NCBI GenBank assembly: GCA_038277395.1 | Contig: CM076192.1 | Span: forward strand, 133,125,570-133,189,569 | Direction: 5' to 3' | Source: Dryocosmus kuriphilus | Taxonomy: Eukaryota > Arthropoda > Insecta > Hymenoptera > Cynipidae | DNA length: 64,000 nt | Part shown: positions 36,434 to 47,779 of the stretch, one piece after another | Layout: the number at the start of each line of letters is the position of its first letter | Numbering within the stretch: position 1 is the stretch's first letter | Program-made: the position numbers and the translations under genes | The notes under the pieces: generated by a model | Databases searched by the model: none | Told to the model about the DNA's origin: nothing | The model's input: the letters and a program-made list of their open reading frames with translations, nothing else

Positions 36434-36600
36434 CGTCCATAAATGACGTTACGCTGTTAGGGAGGAGGAAGAGGTCCACTAAAACGAGACATTAATGGGA
36501 AAAGAATAAGGAAAAACTTGGAAAATGTGTAGGGGGTTATAATTAGGGGGGAGGGGATTATAATATTATCGAAAATTGCGTGACGTCATTTATGGATGAA
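36434..36600. mobile_element. Short MITE, CGTCCATAAATGACGT ends
   Basis: Left CGTCCATAAATGACGTTACGC and right GCGTGACGTCATTTATGGAT are inverted repeats of about 20 bp with a one-base difference, bounding 167 bp of purine-rich (GGGGGAGGGG) DNA. A related half-site lies near 37545 (CTTAAATTACGTAAAAGTTGAGG). Confidence 0.7.
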
Positions 36601-37604
36601 GTCATGATTTAATATATATTGTAAGTTATGTGATTATACAGTGTCCATTAATATAACGAACAATCTTCAAGTGTATATTGTCAATATAGCATTGTATAAT
36701 ATTTTGCGACACACGCATAAAAATTGAAATTAAACTTAGACTATTAAAGTGGCACAATGGACTTATCAGTCTGAGCGACAGGGATGTCCGGAGAAAATTT
36801 GTTGAAATATTTATCTATTGTATATAAGTCCTCATTGATCAATTTCATAAATCAAATTTTTTTCCATAAAAAAAATTATATTAATGATTCGTCACCTAAA
36901 AATAAAAACAGAAATACTCTCTGAAAATAAAGACAACCAAAAAAGTAATTATCCATTTAATTTCACGCATAAAAAATAGATTTAAAATATTTTAATATTT
37001 TCTTTCATAATAGTTATAAAGAAGAAAAAAAAACTTACTTGTGATGTATTATTGCAAATAAAACAATATCACTACATAACACACTAAAACGTTAAAAGTG
37101 TATAAAAAATATACACTTTTAAGACAAAAATTTGTAGTCCGAACTAATATTTTCATCTATACAAAGAGGCATGTTCAAAAAACTTTAAGTTTAAACAACC
37201 GGGGACCCGATGATAATTTCGGAATTTATGGAAGTCGCACGAAATCACACTTTCTGATCGTAACAAGAAATACTTTAAGAATTCAGGGTAAAAATAATTC
37301 GGGGATGACATATAAAAACTTAAAACTTGTTTAAATTAAAGAAAATCATTTTAAATATATATATATATAATATGGTATTTATCCCACACCCAATAATTTT
37401 TGTTTACAAAAAAAAAAAACATAAAAGCTTAAAGAAAAGAGACAGGCAAAAACACAAAATTCAAAATAACTAAAAATAGAAAAATTCAACAAATGGAAGT
37501 TACAGTAAAAGCTACCAATAGGCTACCTCTCAATAGGGGCCATACTTAAATTACGTAAAAGTTGAGGGGGGGGGGGCAGGCAATAGTGAAGGGACATCGG
37601 AACA
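36601..37604. other. AT-rich intergenic sequence
   Basis: Includes an (AT)n run at about 37358-37370 and an 11-G tract near 37567. No gene seen. Confidence 0.4.
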
Positions 37605-37720
37605 AAAATATCGATATCACGAATATCGATATATCGGGCACATCAATATCGATGTACAAAAAATATCGATATTTGGCAGAAATATCGATATATCGTTACA
37701 AAAATATCGATATTTTATCA
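37605..37720. repeat. Cluster of TATCGATA/ATATCGAT motifs
   Basis: About nine ATATCGAT-type sites occur within 115 bp in several spacings and both (palindromic) orientations. It lies just left of the giant-TIR element. TATCGATA is the known DREF binding site in flies, but here it may only be a repeat. Confidence 0.7.
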
Positions 37721-37894
37721 ATTTTAGCTATTTGGTTATAAACAATAACAAATTACATTTAAACTGTATAAAAATGTACTTGACTGAAAATTTACTACAA
37801 TTCGAAGTTTAGCTTTATAGAAAATTAACCAATCAAAAAAAGTAAGTAGCTGTTGACGATGTTGACTGAATAAAAAGTTAGGTTAACTGTCACT

Positions 37895-39285
37895 TTAACG
37901 AGGTCATTTTTTGCGTTTAACCAGACACTGAGCCTTTTCAAGGATACTTATTTAATTTTCAAGTGGTTTTGAATTGTTTAAACGATTTTATTATTATATA
38001 TTTTCAGCTTTCTCCAAACAACAGGTACAGACCTCTAGTTTTTTTTAATTTGCTCAACCTTGTCGCTTAAAATTAAATATTAACAAAAATTTAATATTAC
38101 GCTATCATTATTGTAACAAATTTGTATTTTTTTAACCGAGTTTATGTTATTTATTTATAACTTTCTCAAAAAAGCCGGTGGAGAACTCTAGTTCTTTTTA
38201 ATTTGCTCAACCTTGTTACTTAAAATTAAATAGTTACAAAAATCTAATGTTATGCTACAATTACTGCAACAAATTTGTGTTTGTTTAAGCAATTTTCGTT
38301 TGATGCAACAATTTTTTCCCAAAGAAAATGATTGATATTTTGTATCTTCCGTAAATAGTCCGTAACAGAGCCAATCTGCAAAGAAATACACTTTTTATCA
38401 TATTTTTTCCTCAATTAGGGATTAAGGTTTAATAAATTGCTTAAACAATTGAACCTTCCGAAGTCAAAAGGGGATACGCATGGATTCAGCGTGAGAAGTA
38501 TTGTCCAGAACGTCAATTTTAAAAATTGTTCAAATGTTAATTTTAAGAACCGACATTTGTAGAGAATTTGAAAGTGCATCTTTTCTTCCTTCAGCAAAAT
38601 TTTGTAGCTTTTTTAGTTTTTGAAATAATTGAAAAGAAGTAGATTTTTTGAAAACAAAAAATTTTTATCTTTTTTAAATTCAACTCGCCCTAACTTAGCC
38701 AATTTTTAGATTTTTTTGCTTTAATTAATAAATGATCACGTGTTTAAGTCTTCTAAGCCGAACTAAAGATGAAAAAAGTCAATATTGTTATAAACAAAAA
38801 AGTTGTTAATTATTTGCTTAGACATTGTAAAAATCATGAATTATAATTTTCAAGCGCTTCGTTTAGCGAACGAATTTTGAGCAACGATAAACTTCCAGTG
38901 AAAAGGTTGTGGACGAATGTTGAAAGAAGTTTTTTAGAAAGTTTGACACCAATTGAATTAATGGTTTAAAAATTATTAATATTTCAAGACGCAAACGGCT
39001 GGACGTCTGGTGCGTGGAATGTACCGAGAGTCCACACAACGTGAAATGCCACACTCGCTACATTTTGTCATCAACAGTGATGAAAATTTTTGCAATTCAT
39101 ATGTTTAAATATTGAATAATACCAAAGTGTAATAATTAAATGTGTTAATAACTTAACGCACTTTAATAATAATTATTGAAAATCCTTATTTGCTGTTGGG
39201 TTGAGTGCACGTGCTGTAGCTAATGCAGCTTTTAGCGAAAATTTTGAAGGTCATGCAGGCCAACCAAAACAAACTGTTATTATGG
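37895..39285 (+). repeat. Left long terminal inverted repeat
   Basis: Pairs with 41561-42915. Its innermost part includes the GGTCATGCAGGCCAACCAAA block shared exactly by both arms. The short open frame preserved in the right arm is broken here by stops. Confidence 0.8.
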
Positions 39286-39466
39286 TTAGTTGTCCTTCTT
39301 GTAAAGAAAGAAACAATAATGTAATAGCCATATTTTGGCAAAGAAATTAAAAAGGGCTATTTCTGTCATAAGCAGTATACATTTACTTTTATTATATATC
39401 CTTGCTGTGAAGAATACTTTTAATAATATTTTTAAAATTGGAACTCTCTAAGTGAAGAATTAGAAA

Positions 39467-41451
39467 ATGACTCGAGGCAGAAAAAGAAGTAGGACTGAAA
39501 GTTCGTGGAATAAGAATAAAAAGAAATGTGCCAAAAATAAGGTAAAATCGAAATTCGTCCATGTTCGCCATTAAAAAGTAAATTTTAAACTTTTTTCATC
39601 ATAATTTTCGTATTTTCAATACTTTATTTTAAAATTAATTTTACTTCTAAAAGATTCTTCTACATGGGTACTGGATTTAAATAATTTTCTGATGTTAAAT
39701 TTTTATCGATTACTGGTCCAAATAATTTTTTAGAGGAACGAGAAAAAATCTACCTCGGGATTCCTAGAATATTTTTTTTTATATTTCAGGGAAAACATTA
39801 TATCACTAACTCAAAAATTGGTGAAAACAATGTAACCTTGAAAACAGTTGCAGAGAGATCCTTCAAAGTTGCACAGTCTTGCTGTAGAGATAAATGTTTT
39901 GAGAAGATTTCATTGGATCAACAAAAAACATTACATAAAAGATTTTTGGATCTGGGTGATTATCATAAACAAAATTTGCTTCTTCGTGGAATGCTAAAAT
40001 GTAGTGATCCTGATGAAACGTAAGCCAAGGAAAAACTTCGCTTAATCAAATGGAAGTATTTATTCCCTACTGAAGAGAATAACATTACAGTTTGTAAGAC
40101 TTTTTTCTGTAATTTTCTGCGTTTAGGTAAAAAACGAGTTGAAACCGTTCAAAAAAAACTCTTAAATAATCAGTCTTTGGCAAATTTATGAGGTGGACGA
40201 CGCGAAAATCAGGTTAAGTTATCAGAAAATATTAAGCAAATGATACTGAAGCATTGTGAATCAATTCCACATAAATGTTCACATTATAAACGCAATTCGA
40301 CTGGTTTAAAGTATTTTTAAAATCCAGCACTAAATTTAAAGACTCTTTACTCATTGTTTGGAGAATATTTTTCCCAAAACGCAAGTGGGGAAAAACTGCC
40401 AATATGTGAATGCACGTACAGTAATTTTTTGAACTATTTCAGTGGATTTACGTTTAAATTACCTCGAACTGGCATATGCAACATTTGTTATAAAAGCGAA
40501 ACTGATGGTGAAGAAGACCAAGAAACCATAAAGCACAAGGAAAATGCTCAAAGCTACTTTGCATTAAAAAAACAATTTCTTTCTGACAAAAGTAGTCTTT
40601 GCTGCGAGTTTGATTTTGCACAAAATTTGCCCTTGCCAAAATTACCAGTTTCTGATGAGTTTTATCGACGTTTACTATGGCTTTTTCTATTCAATGTGCA
40701 TATACAAAATACGAACAAAAGTTTTGTGTTTTCTTTTCTCGAAGGGCTTGCAAAAAAGGGTGCAAGTATTGTCTGTAGTTTTATTCAGTACGCCATATTG
40801 AATGAATATGATAAAATGAAGCACCGCAGCATAACTCTTTTTTCGGATGGATGTCCTGGACAAAAGAAAAATTACACCGTGCTTAATTTTTTAACTTTGC
40901 TATGCATTCATTTGCAAACAGAAATACATTATGTATTTCCAGTTCGAGGCCATTCATTCAACCAGTGCGATAGAAATTTTGGTATATATTCCCAAAAATT
41001 AAAAAGAATAGAAGAAATAGAAACTTCTGTTCAATATCTGGAACTGATTCGTAATGCTCGTAGGCCTTCCTTCACAATGATTGATTCATGCGAAAACATT
41101 TTACAAGATTTTGAAAAATCTTTCAAAGGTAATATGAAAAATCCAAGCAAGCTACAGATTAGTAAAGCTTTTGCTATACATTTCTTTCCCAATGGAAAAG
41201 TCATTGTCTATAATAACTACGAATTAAAAACTCCAGCTTCTTTTTCTTTTAAACCTAAGATTCAGCTAATTAACCTAGAAAAAGTTTCTCCACATCCAAT
41301 CGGTATTAAAGCTGCTAAAGTGAAAGACTTGCAAAGCCTCTTCAATTATTTGAGTGCTTCTGGGAAAAGATTCTTCGAAAATTATTTTTAAAAAATTTAT
41401 CAAAAGAATCAAAACGCAGAAGATACAGAAGGCAGTGAGGATGAGGAGTAA
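39467..41451 (+). pseudogene. DUF7869-like transposase-type gene, four in-frame stops
   Basis: Exon 1 is 39467-39541 (basic, RGRKRSR), donor GTAAAA. Exon 2 runs from 39790 (acceptor TTATATTTCAG) in one frame to TAA at 41449. That frame is interrupted by TAA 40021, TGA 40189, TAA 40318 and TAA 41389. Family features: CC..KCF near the start, VCKTFFCNFL, CESIPHKCSHY, CNICY, then the core ITLFSDGCPGQKKNYTV, FPVRGHSFNQCDRNFG, and a DDE/RNase H-like arrangement of acidic residues. The longest uninterrupted piece is 345 codons from 40354. The protein pattern is widespread in insects; a transposase role is an inference supported by the flanking long TIRs. Decayed and presumably inactive. Confidence 0.7.
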
Positions 41452-41560
41452 ATTAATGTACAAAGACTGCGTATTTGACTCATTTCTTTTAAGAAATTAA
41501 TTATGTTTCTCATATTTATGTGTACTTTTTGTTCGCATTATTTAGTATAAAAAAAATAAT

Positions 41561-42915
41561 AAACCATAATAACAGTTTGTTTTGGTTGGCCTGCATGACC
41601 TTCAAAATTTTCGCTAAAAGCTGCATTAGCTACAGCACGTGCACTCAACCCAACAGCAAATAAGGATTTTCAATAATTATTATTAAAGTGCGTTAAGTTA
41701 TTAACACATTTAATTATTGCACTTTGGTATTATTTAACATTTAAGCATATGAATTGCAAAAATTTTCATCATTGTTGATGACAAAATGTAGCGAAAGTGG
41801 CATTTCACGTTGTGTGGACTCTCGGTACATTCCACGCACCAGACGTCCAGCCGTTTGCGTCTTGAAATATTAATAATTTTTAAACCATCAATTCGATTGG
41901 TGTCAAACTTTCTAAGACTTCCTTCAACATTCATCCACAACTTTCTCACTGGAAGTTTATCGTTGCTCAAAATTCGCTCGCTAAACGAAGCGCTTGAAGA
42001 TTATAATTCATGATTTTTACAATGTCTAAACAAATAATTAACAACTTTTTTGTTTATAACAATATTTACTTTTTTCATTTTTAGTTCGGCTTAGAAGACT
42101 TAAAAACGTGATCAGTTATTAATTAAAGCAAAAAAATCTAAAAATTGGCTAAGTTAGGGTGAGTTGAAGTTAAAAAAGATGAAAATTTTTTGTTTTCAAA
42201 AAATCTACTTTTTTCCAATTATTGCAAAAACTAAAAAAGCTACAAAATTTTTCAAAAGAAAGAAAAGATGCGCTTTGAAATTCTCTACAAACTTCTGTTC
42301 TTAAAATTAACATTTCAACAATTTTTAAAATTGACGTTCTGGACAATACCTCTCACGCTGAATCCATGCGTATCCCCTTTTGACTTCGGGAGGTTCAATT
42401 ATAAAATGTTCTCAGAAAAAAATTCTGCTTTAAAAAATTAAAAATTACACCACTATTTACGGAAGATACAAAATATCAACCATTTTCATTGGGAAAAAAT
42501 TGTTACAACAAACATAAATTGTTTAAACAAATACAAATTTGTTGCAATAATGGTATCATAACATCAGATATTGGTAAATATTTAATTTTGAGCAACAAGG
42601 TTGAGCAAATTAAAAAAAACTAGAGTTCTCCACAGTTTTTTTTGAGAAAGTGACAAATAAATAATATAAAATTGTTTAAACGAAAACAAATTTATTGCAA
42701 AAATAGTATCACGAAATCTCATTTTCGTGTTTATTTATTTTCGAGCGTCAAGTTTGAGCAAATTTAAAAAAGACTAGAGGTCTGTACCTGTTTTTCGGGG
42801 AAAGATGAAAATAAATAATAATAAATTGTTTAGACAATTTAAAACCACTTGAAACATAAATAAGTATCATTGAAAATGTCTTAGCGTCTGGTTAAATGCA
42901 AAAAATAACTCCGTA
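41561..42915 (-). repeat. Right long terminal inverted repeat
   Basis: Inverted copy of 37895-39285. On the minus strand it keeps an open frame of about 78 codons (41970-41734) with a VWCVECTES..HNVKCHF Cys/His pattern that could be a small zinc-binding protein or a decayed exon. Confidence 0.8.
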
Positions 42916-42944
42916 ATTTGCTGTCACGAAAAAAAAGATTATTT

Positions 42945-43428
42945 AAACAAATATAAATTGTTTAAGCAATTAAAAATTCGGTGACAAATGACAAAAAATA
43001 TTTTTCTTATCGAGTAACAACAAATTATAGTGTGAAAATGCAAAAACAAAACTCTTTTGTGCCAATTTCGGTCAAAAATCTCCATTTCTGTTTTTCGGGG
43101 CATTTTTGGGGCTCTGCTGGAGGGGGAAGGAGGGGTGAAAGTGTAAAGTTGTTTATCAGAAATTATTTCTTGAAGACTCCCTAAAAACTTCTGATAATGT
43201 TCCGAAAGCTAACTATAAACCCAGAAATTTTCACCTCATTTTTCTAAAAATCATCATTTTCCCATGTAAAATCCCATGCATTCTTCGGGGCCCTTGAGGC
43301 AGCGCTAAAAATTTTTTAAAACATTTTTAAAAAATAGGGAATTATTTTCTCCGGAAACCTCACAAAATAGGGGGGTGCATCGTCAAAAAAAAAAAGTCAT
43401 TTTGAGCCACCCTAGTGGTACATGGTAC
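42945..43428 (-). mobile_element. Dispersed repeat with GAGCCACCC end, copy 2
   Basis: Inverted copy of 25449-25956, abutting the right arm of the giant-TIR element on one side and a SINE on the other. It ends GAGCCACCCTAG. Confidence 0.55.
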
Positions 43429-43842
43429 ACGTCACATGGTTTCCCCTTTCCACCACGAAGATTGACTTGAGCGGTAGCGGTGAGGCAGTAAGATGAAGAG
43501 TTGAGTATGTAACTCGTTACCGACTCCGTGGTTGACGCAGTGGTTAGCGCATCGGGCTTTCGAGCCGGTGGCCAAGGGTTCGATTCCTCGGGACGAAGTC
43601 AATTTTTACTGACGCTCACTCGATACACCTCCAACACTCGACAGTCACTCTTCCTCTTCCACTCCCCAATATAGAATTCCCGGCTATATTTGGTGACCAA
43701 CGTAAATTATCCGCGCAATATCCTGCATCCTCTTCCAAGATACCGGGTGGTGTTTTGGGCTTTACCACGCGGGGTGAGGGGGGTTTCTATCTAATCGGTA
43801 AAATATCCGATAGGTAGGGGTCGGTATCTAAGGACTCTGCTA

Positions 43843-45165
43843 CGAGGGCCTACCCAAAAGAAACCGAACTGATGTTGTGGGGAGCGGAGTTGTTGTAGTA
43901 CCGGGTTTTTGCCGGTAGGTGCGTGTAGAGGCACTTTTCACCAGTTAGTATGCCAACTGCTATCACTGTGTGAGGTTGCATTTGGTGTGTGTAATTTTTT
44001 TTGTCACTGTTGCTTTGCGCGCTCGTCGTTTTTTGTGATGGTTGATTTTCGTGATCAGCGTGCCAACGTGAGGTTTTGCTTCCTGCTCGGGAAAACGGGC
44101 ACAGAAACTCTTCAAATGTTAAAAACGGCCTACAAGGATGATGCTATGGGAAAAACTCAAGTGTTCGAGTGGTTTTCTCGTTTTAAAAGTGGGGAAATGT
44201 CAATTGACGATCAACCTCGCTCTGGACGTCCTTCGACGGCCCGAACCGACGAAAATGTTGAAAAAATTCGTGAAATCATCCTGGAAGATCGACGAAGGAC
44301 CATCGAAGAAGTTGTGGAGAAATCTGGCGTGAGTTGGAGTTCAGTACAGAGAATTCTAAGTGAAGATTTGGGGATGAGAAGGGTGGCTGCAAAATTTTTT
44401 CCTCGACTGCAGACTGCAGAGCAAAAACAAGGCCGCGTGCAAGCATGCTCTGCTTTGAAGGAGGAATTCCAAAATGATCCAAACTTTTTTTCCAAGGTCA
44501 TAACAGGTGACGAATCGTGGTGTTATGGATACGATCCTGAAACTAAGCAACAGTCAAGTCAATGGAAGACTCAAAATTCGCCTCGCCCTAAAAAAGCTCG
44601 TCAGGTGAGGTCAAACATTAAGACGATGCTCATTTGTTTTTTCGATGTGAGAGGAGTCGTCCATTCAGAATTTGTTCCACCGGGTCAGACAGTTAATCAG
44701 GCATTTTACCTGGAAGTCTTGAAAAGATTGCGCAACAGTTTACGACGGAAAAGGCCTGATTTGTGGCAGTCGGGGGACTGGTTTTTCCACCACGACAACG
44801 CCCCTGCTCACACAGCTCTTTCTGTGCGCCGATTTTTGACCAAAAATAGCATGGCCACTGTTCCTCACCCACCCTATTCACCCGATTTAGCCCCCTGTGA
44901 CTTTTTTTTATTCCCCCGAATGAAAAGGGACATGAAAGGAGAGCGTTTTGCGGACGTAGCTGAAGTGAAGGAAAAAACGACGGAGGCGCTGTCAAGCATC
45001 ACAAAAGAGGAATTTAAAAAATGTTTCGAACAATGTAATAAAAGATTAGATAAGTGTATTGTCTCCAATGGAGAGTACTTTGAAGGAGATTAAATGTTTT
45101 TTGTAGAAAAATCAAAATAATAACTTTGTACAAAAGTAGTTCGGTTTCTTTTGGGGAGGCCCTCG
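43843..45165 (+). mobile_element. Full-length mariner transposon, 1323 bp
   Basis: Ends are inverted repeats of about 28 bp beginning CGAGGGCCTACCCAAAAGAA (left) and the complement at the right with one or two differences, flanked by TA on both sides (43841-43842 and 45166-45167), the mariner target duplication. Length and single-gene layout are typical of the family. Confidence 0.93.
44038..45093 (+). CDS. mariner transposase, intact ORF
   Basis: 351 residues from the ATG at 44038; codons before it in the frame lack a Met. The N-terminal two helix-turn-helix region (FCFLLGKTGTETL..MGKTQVFEWFSRFK, DDQPRSGRPST, then SVQRILSEDLGMRRV) binds the TIRs. The catalytic triad is ITGDESW, HHDNAPAHT and LAPCDFFLFP, with 34 residues between the second and third Asp: DD34D, the mariner signature. 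YSPDLAP is conserved, whereas the classic WVPHEL linker reads differently (AAKFFPRLQT). No stop or frameshift is present, so recent activity is plausible. It catalyses cut-and-paste transposition at TA sites in the nucleus. Confidence 0.93.
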   Translation: MVDFRDQRANVRFCFLLGKTGTETLQMLKTAYKDDAMGKTQVFEWFSRFKSGEMSIDDQPRSGRPSTARTDENVEKIREIILEDRRRTIEEVVEKSGVSWSSVQRILSEDLGMRRVAAKFFPRLQTAEQKQGRVQACSALKEEFQNDPNFFSKVITGDESWCYGYDPETKQQSSQWKTQNSPRPKKARQVRSNIKTMLICFFDVRGVVHSEFVPPGQTVNQAFYLEVLKRLRNSLRRKRPDLWQSGDWFFHHDNAPAHTALSVRRFLTKNSMATVPHPPYSPDLAPCDFFLFPRMKRDMKGERFADVAEVKEKTTEALSSITKEEFKKCFEQCNKRLDKCIVSNGEYFEGD

Positions 45166-45289
45166 TATGTCGGTTTTGGGGTTTCCGACGCAGCAGTTAT
45201 GTTAGTGCCCAGCAGACAAAAATATTCCTGCTCCTTCTCTTGGAGTATTGGGGATGTCCTGAAATAGAGGAGGGGGGGGGGTGTAACGT

Positions 45290-45565
45290 AGCACATGGTA
45301 CACGTCATATAGCTTTCCCCTTTACACCCCGGATACTGACTTGAGTGGTAGCGGTGAGGCAGTAAGATGATGAGTTGAATGTATGTAACTCATCACCGAC
45401 TCCGTGGTTGACGCAGAGGTTAGCGCATCGGGCTTTTGAGCTGCGGCCAAGAGTTCGATTCCTCGGAACGGAATCGATTTTGCTGACGCTCTCTCGCTAC
45501 AGCTCCAACACTCGACAGTCAATCTTTCTCTTCCACACCCCAATATAGCATTCCCGGCTATAAAC
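45290..45565 (+). mobile_element. Second SINE copy, 3' truncated
   Basis: Close copy of 43430-43695 (GCGGTGAGGCAGTAAGATGA, then the tRNA-like head with GAGTTCGATTCC). It stops at CCCGGCTATA, about 150 bp short of where the first copy continues. Confidence 0.7.
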
Positions 45566-45806
45566 AATAAGAAAGCATATTTTATATTTTTGGCCAGTTA
45601 ATTGTGGGAAGTTTCATTAGCTCCGTTTGTTAAGCTCATTAGGCTGAAATTTTCTATTAAGCACTATAGATAAGATTAAAATATGACGCATAACAAAGGT
45701 ATTAGATGTGAAAATTAAATTAAAAAGATTAATTACCAATATGGTCCAGATTCAAACATTGATAAAATCAGTGAGTCAAGCGCCGAAAAAGCATAATTAT
45801 TAAATA

Positions 45807-46440
45807 CTATACATTGTGTAAAGACGATACAACGACTAGTGAGCGAGTGATGTACAAGTAATTTATATAATACCTAGAATGCGCATGTTTGTGTGAATTA
45901 ATAAGTATCAAGGAATCTGTATGTGTAAGGGAATAGAGAAATTTAGAATTAAATTTGTGGAGAATAGAAAAATATCTGTAATTTAATGAGTGGATATTCT
46001 CTTTTTTATTTATACTTTTTGGATTGCTCTTAATGTGAATCATCTCAGACATTAAACGTCTTCCATAACTAGATTCAAAATTTGATATTTTGGCTTTATT
46101 CCAATCAAATTTATGGCTAAATTTATTCTGACGTATATTGATCACAAATTCTTTTTACCATATTTTTCGTGTTCATTGATACGAGTTTCTAAAGGTCTCT
46201 TCGTTTCATCTACATAAGAAGCATCGCAACTTTTGCATGTAAGTTTATAAACTAAATTGGTACGGTCCCATTTTTCAGTGGAATCTTTACCGAGTTTTAT
46301 AATCGACTTTAAAGAAGGTTTTAGTAAAAGTAACGTCGCTATATTGGGTTTTTAAAGAGTAGTGGACAATTTATAGAAAATTCGGTCGTTTCGTAAAATT
46401 TGGGTTGCGTAATTCGTGTTTTTCTTTTATATTTAGTGAA
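45807..46440 (-). mobile_element. Second Penelope-like fragment (GIY-YIG part)
   Basis: On the minus strand: LVYKLTCKSCDASYV, then TRINEHEKY, then NKFSHKFDWNKAKI and YGRRLMSEMIHIKS, the characteristic C-terminal endonuclease half of Penelope elements. The frame is broken near 46140. The GIY-YIG core reads YVDET where family members have G-Q/E-T, so it is degenerate. It is not obviously the same subfamily as the 21961-23340 copy. Confidence 0.8.
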
Positions 46441-46489
46441 TATTTGATTATTCGAGCGGGAGGAAAGAAGTGAACAGTAATCGATTATG

Positions 46490-47228
46490 TGATAATGGAC
46501 GACGAGGTAGGAGAAAGAATTAGGAATCTAGAGGTAGGATCATTTCTCAGTAACAATGGCATTGGAGGGAGAAAAGGGCAGTGAAAATAAGAATAGAAAG
46601 AAAGTGAAGGTAAAAAGAACAAGCAGAGGTGATTGATAAATGGAAGGAAAAGAATATTTAAGAAAAAGGTAAAGAATGTGAAAATGGATAAGGGAATGTG
46701 AGCGAAGAAGTGGAAATAGTGACAGGAGAAGTAAACAGAGTACTAGAGGGCTCAGGTAAGAAGAAAGTTAGGAAAGAAGGGGGATGAAATGTGTGGGATG
46801 AGGAATATAAAGAGAAGAAGAAAGAGGTGAGAAAGGAATTAAGAAAATGGAGAAAAGGGAAAGGTAATGGAGAGTAATATAGGAGGAAAAAGAAGGAGAA
46901 GGCTAAGACGGAGGAAGAGGTTTATAAGGTAGTAAATAGTGTGAGAAAAAGAAGTACATAACGAGGGAAGAAATAAGAAAGATATTAGAATCAATGAAAG
47001 ATGCAAAGGCACCCGGGATAGATTAAATTCCAAATGAAGTCTGGAAAAACGGGGGGGGGGGGGGGAAGGCCTGAAGGAACAGACATGTATAAGGCGCAAT
47101 AGAGTATGGAGAGGAGAGGACTGGCCCGAATTATGGAAAAAAGAGACAGTGGTACCGATAGTGAAAAAGGGTAATGGTGAGGAGGTTAAAGAATATAGTG
47201 GAGTAACGCTAATGCCAATATTTGTGAC
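46490..47228 (+). mobile_element. LINE fragment, 5' half (N-terminal RT)
   Basis: AG-rich, heavily mutated coding sequence. Recognisable pieces are KEVRKELRKWRKGKGNGE, REEIRKILESMKDAKAPGID, then WPELWKKETVVPIVKKG and VKEYSGVTLMP, the start of a non-LTR reverse transcriptase. A poly-G slip (about 47050) and many stops break it. It ends abruptly at about 47228; the continuation resumes at about 52786. Confidence 0.8.
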
Positions 47229-47779
47229 AGTGCAAGTCTCACCTGTCACATTTTTGTTGTTGAGACGTCAACGATTGCCCCTACTGGCTCCGGGGTAAAA
47301 TGAAAGGGAATTCCTCCTTGTAAATATGGCTAGGACGTTCGGAGCGAGGCTCCACCATCTCGGGGGCACTCTCGACGAAAATTTGTAACGGCACTCACAC
47401 TTTGGTTTGTTTTGTAAACTTGCACGTGAACCATCCGAGCGGCGATGAGAGAGGACTTCGAGATGTCCACTGGACTTTAAACACCGGCCCCACGGTACGT
47501 GGACTGGCCAGGGTTGCTCGACCGTGGAAGGAACCGAGAGAAGAGATACCACAGTGGAGTGTGTCTCTTTCCGTCACAACGGTCGGTCAACGTTGATTGT
47601 GGTTCCCCAAAGCTAGAGGGACGCACCGTCGGCAGCTGGAGGAGAAAGAGACCGATCCACCAATCAGTAGCCAGTAACGAGACTTTCATGGCACTACCGG
47701 AAATCCGGAAGTAGTAGAGGACGCTGAAGGCGGTGAAAGCTTGAGATTCTATAATTTTTCTGTTGTGTGTAAATCAACG

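Larger units (their letters stand above)
37895..42915. mobile_element. 5-kb DNA element with about 1.4-kb terminal inverted repeats
   Basis: The sequence 37895-39285 is the inverted complement of 41561-42915 at high identity, especially 38860-39285. Between the arms lies a transposase-like gene. Many TTGTTTAAACAA-type palindromes occur in the outer arms. Outer boundaries are fuzzy because the arms diverge outward, and no target duplication was resolved. Class unknown; the core gene resembles the DUF7869-containing proteins of insects and Hydra. Confidence 0.75.
43440..45285 (+). mobile_element. tRNA-derived SINE interrupted by a mariner
   Basis: The head at about 43528-43605 has A-box-like GTGGTTAGCGCATCGGG and B box GGTTCGATTCC. 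The body continues to 43842 and resumes at 45166 after the mariner. Intact length would be roughly 540 bp. The same head and upstream part recur at 45290-45565. Confidence 0.65.

Noticed and set aside
43528..43605. True tRNA gene
   Set aside because: A- and B-box-like sequences are present but no full cloverleaf or CCA-compatible acceptor; repeated with the same flanks, so a SINE head.
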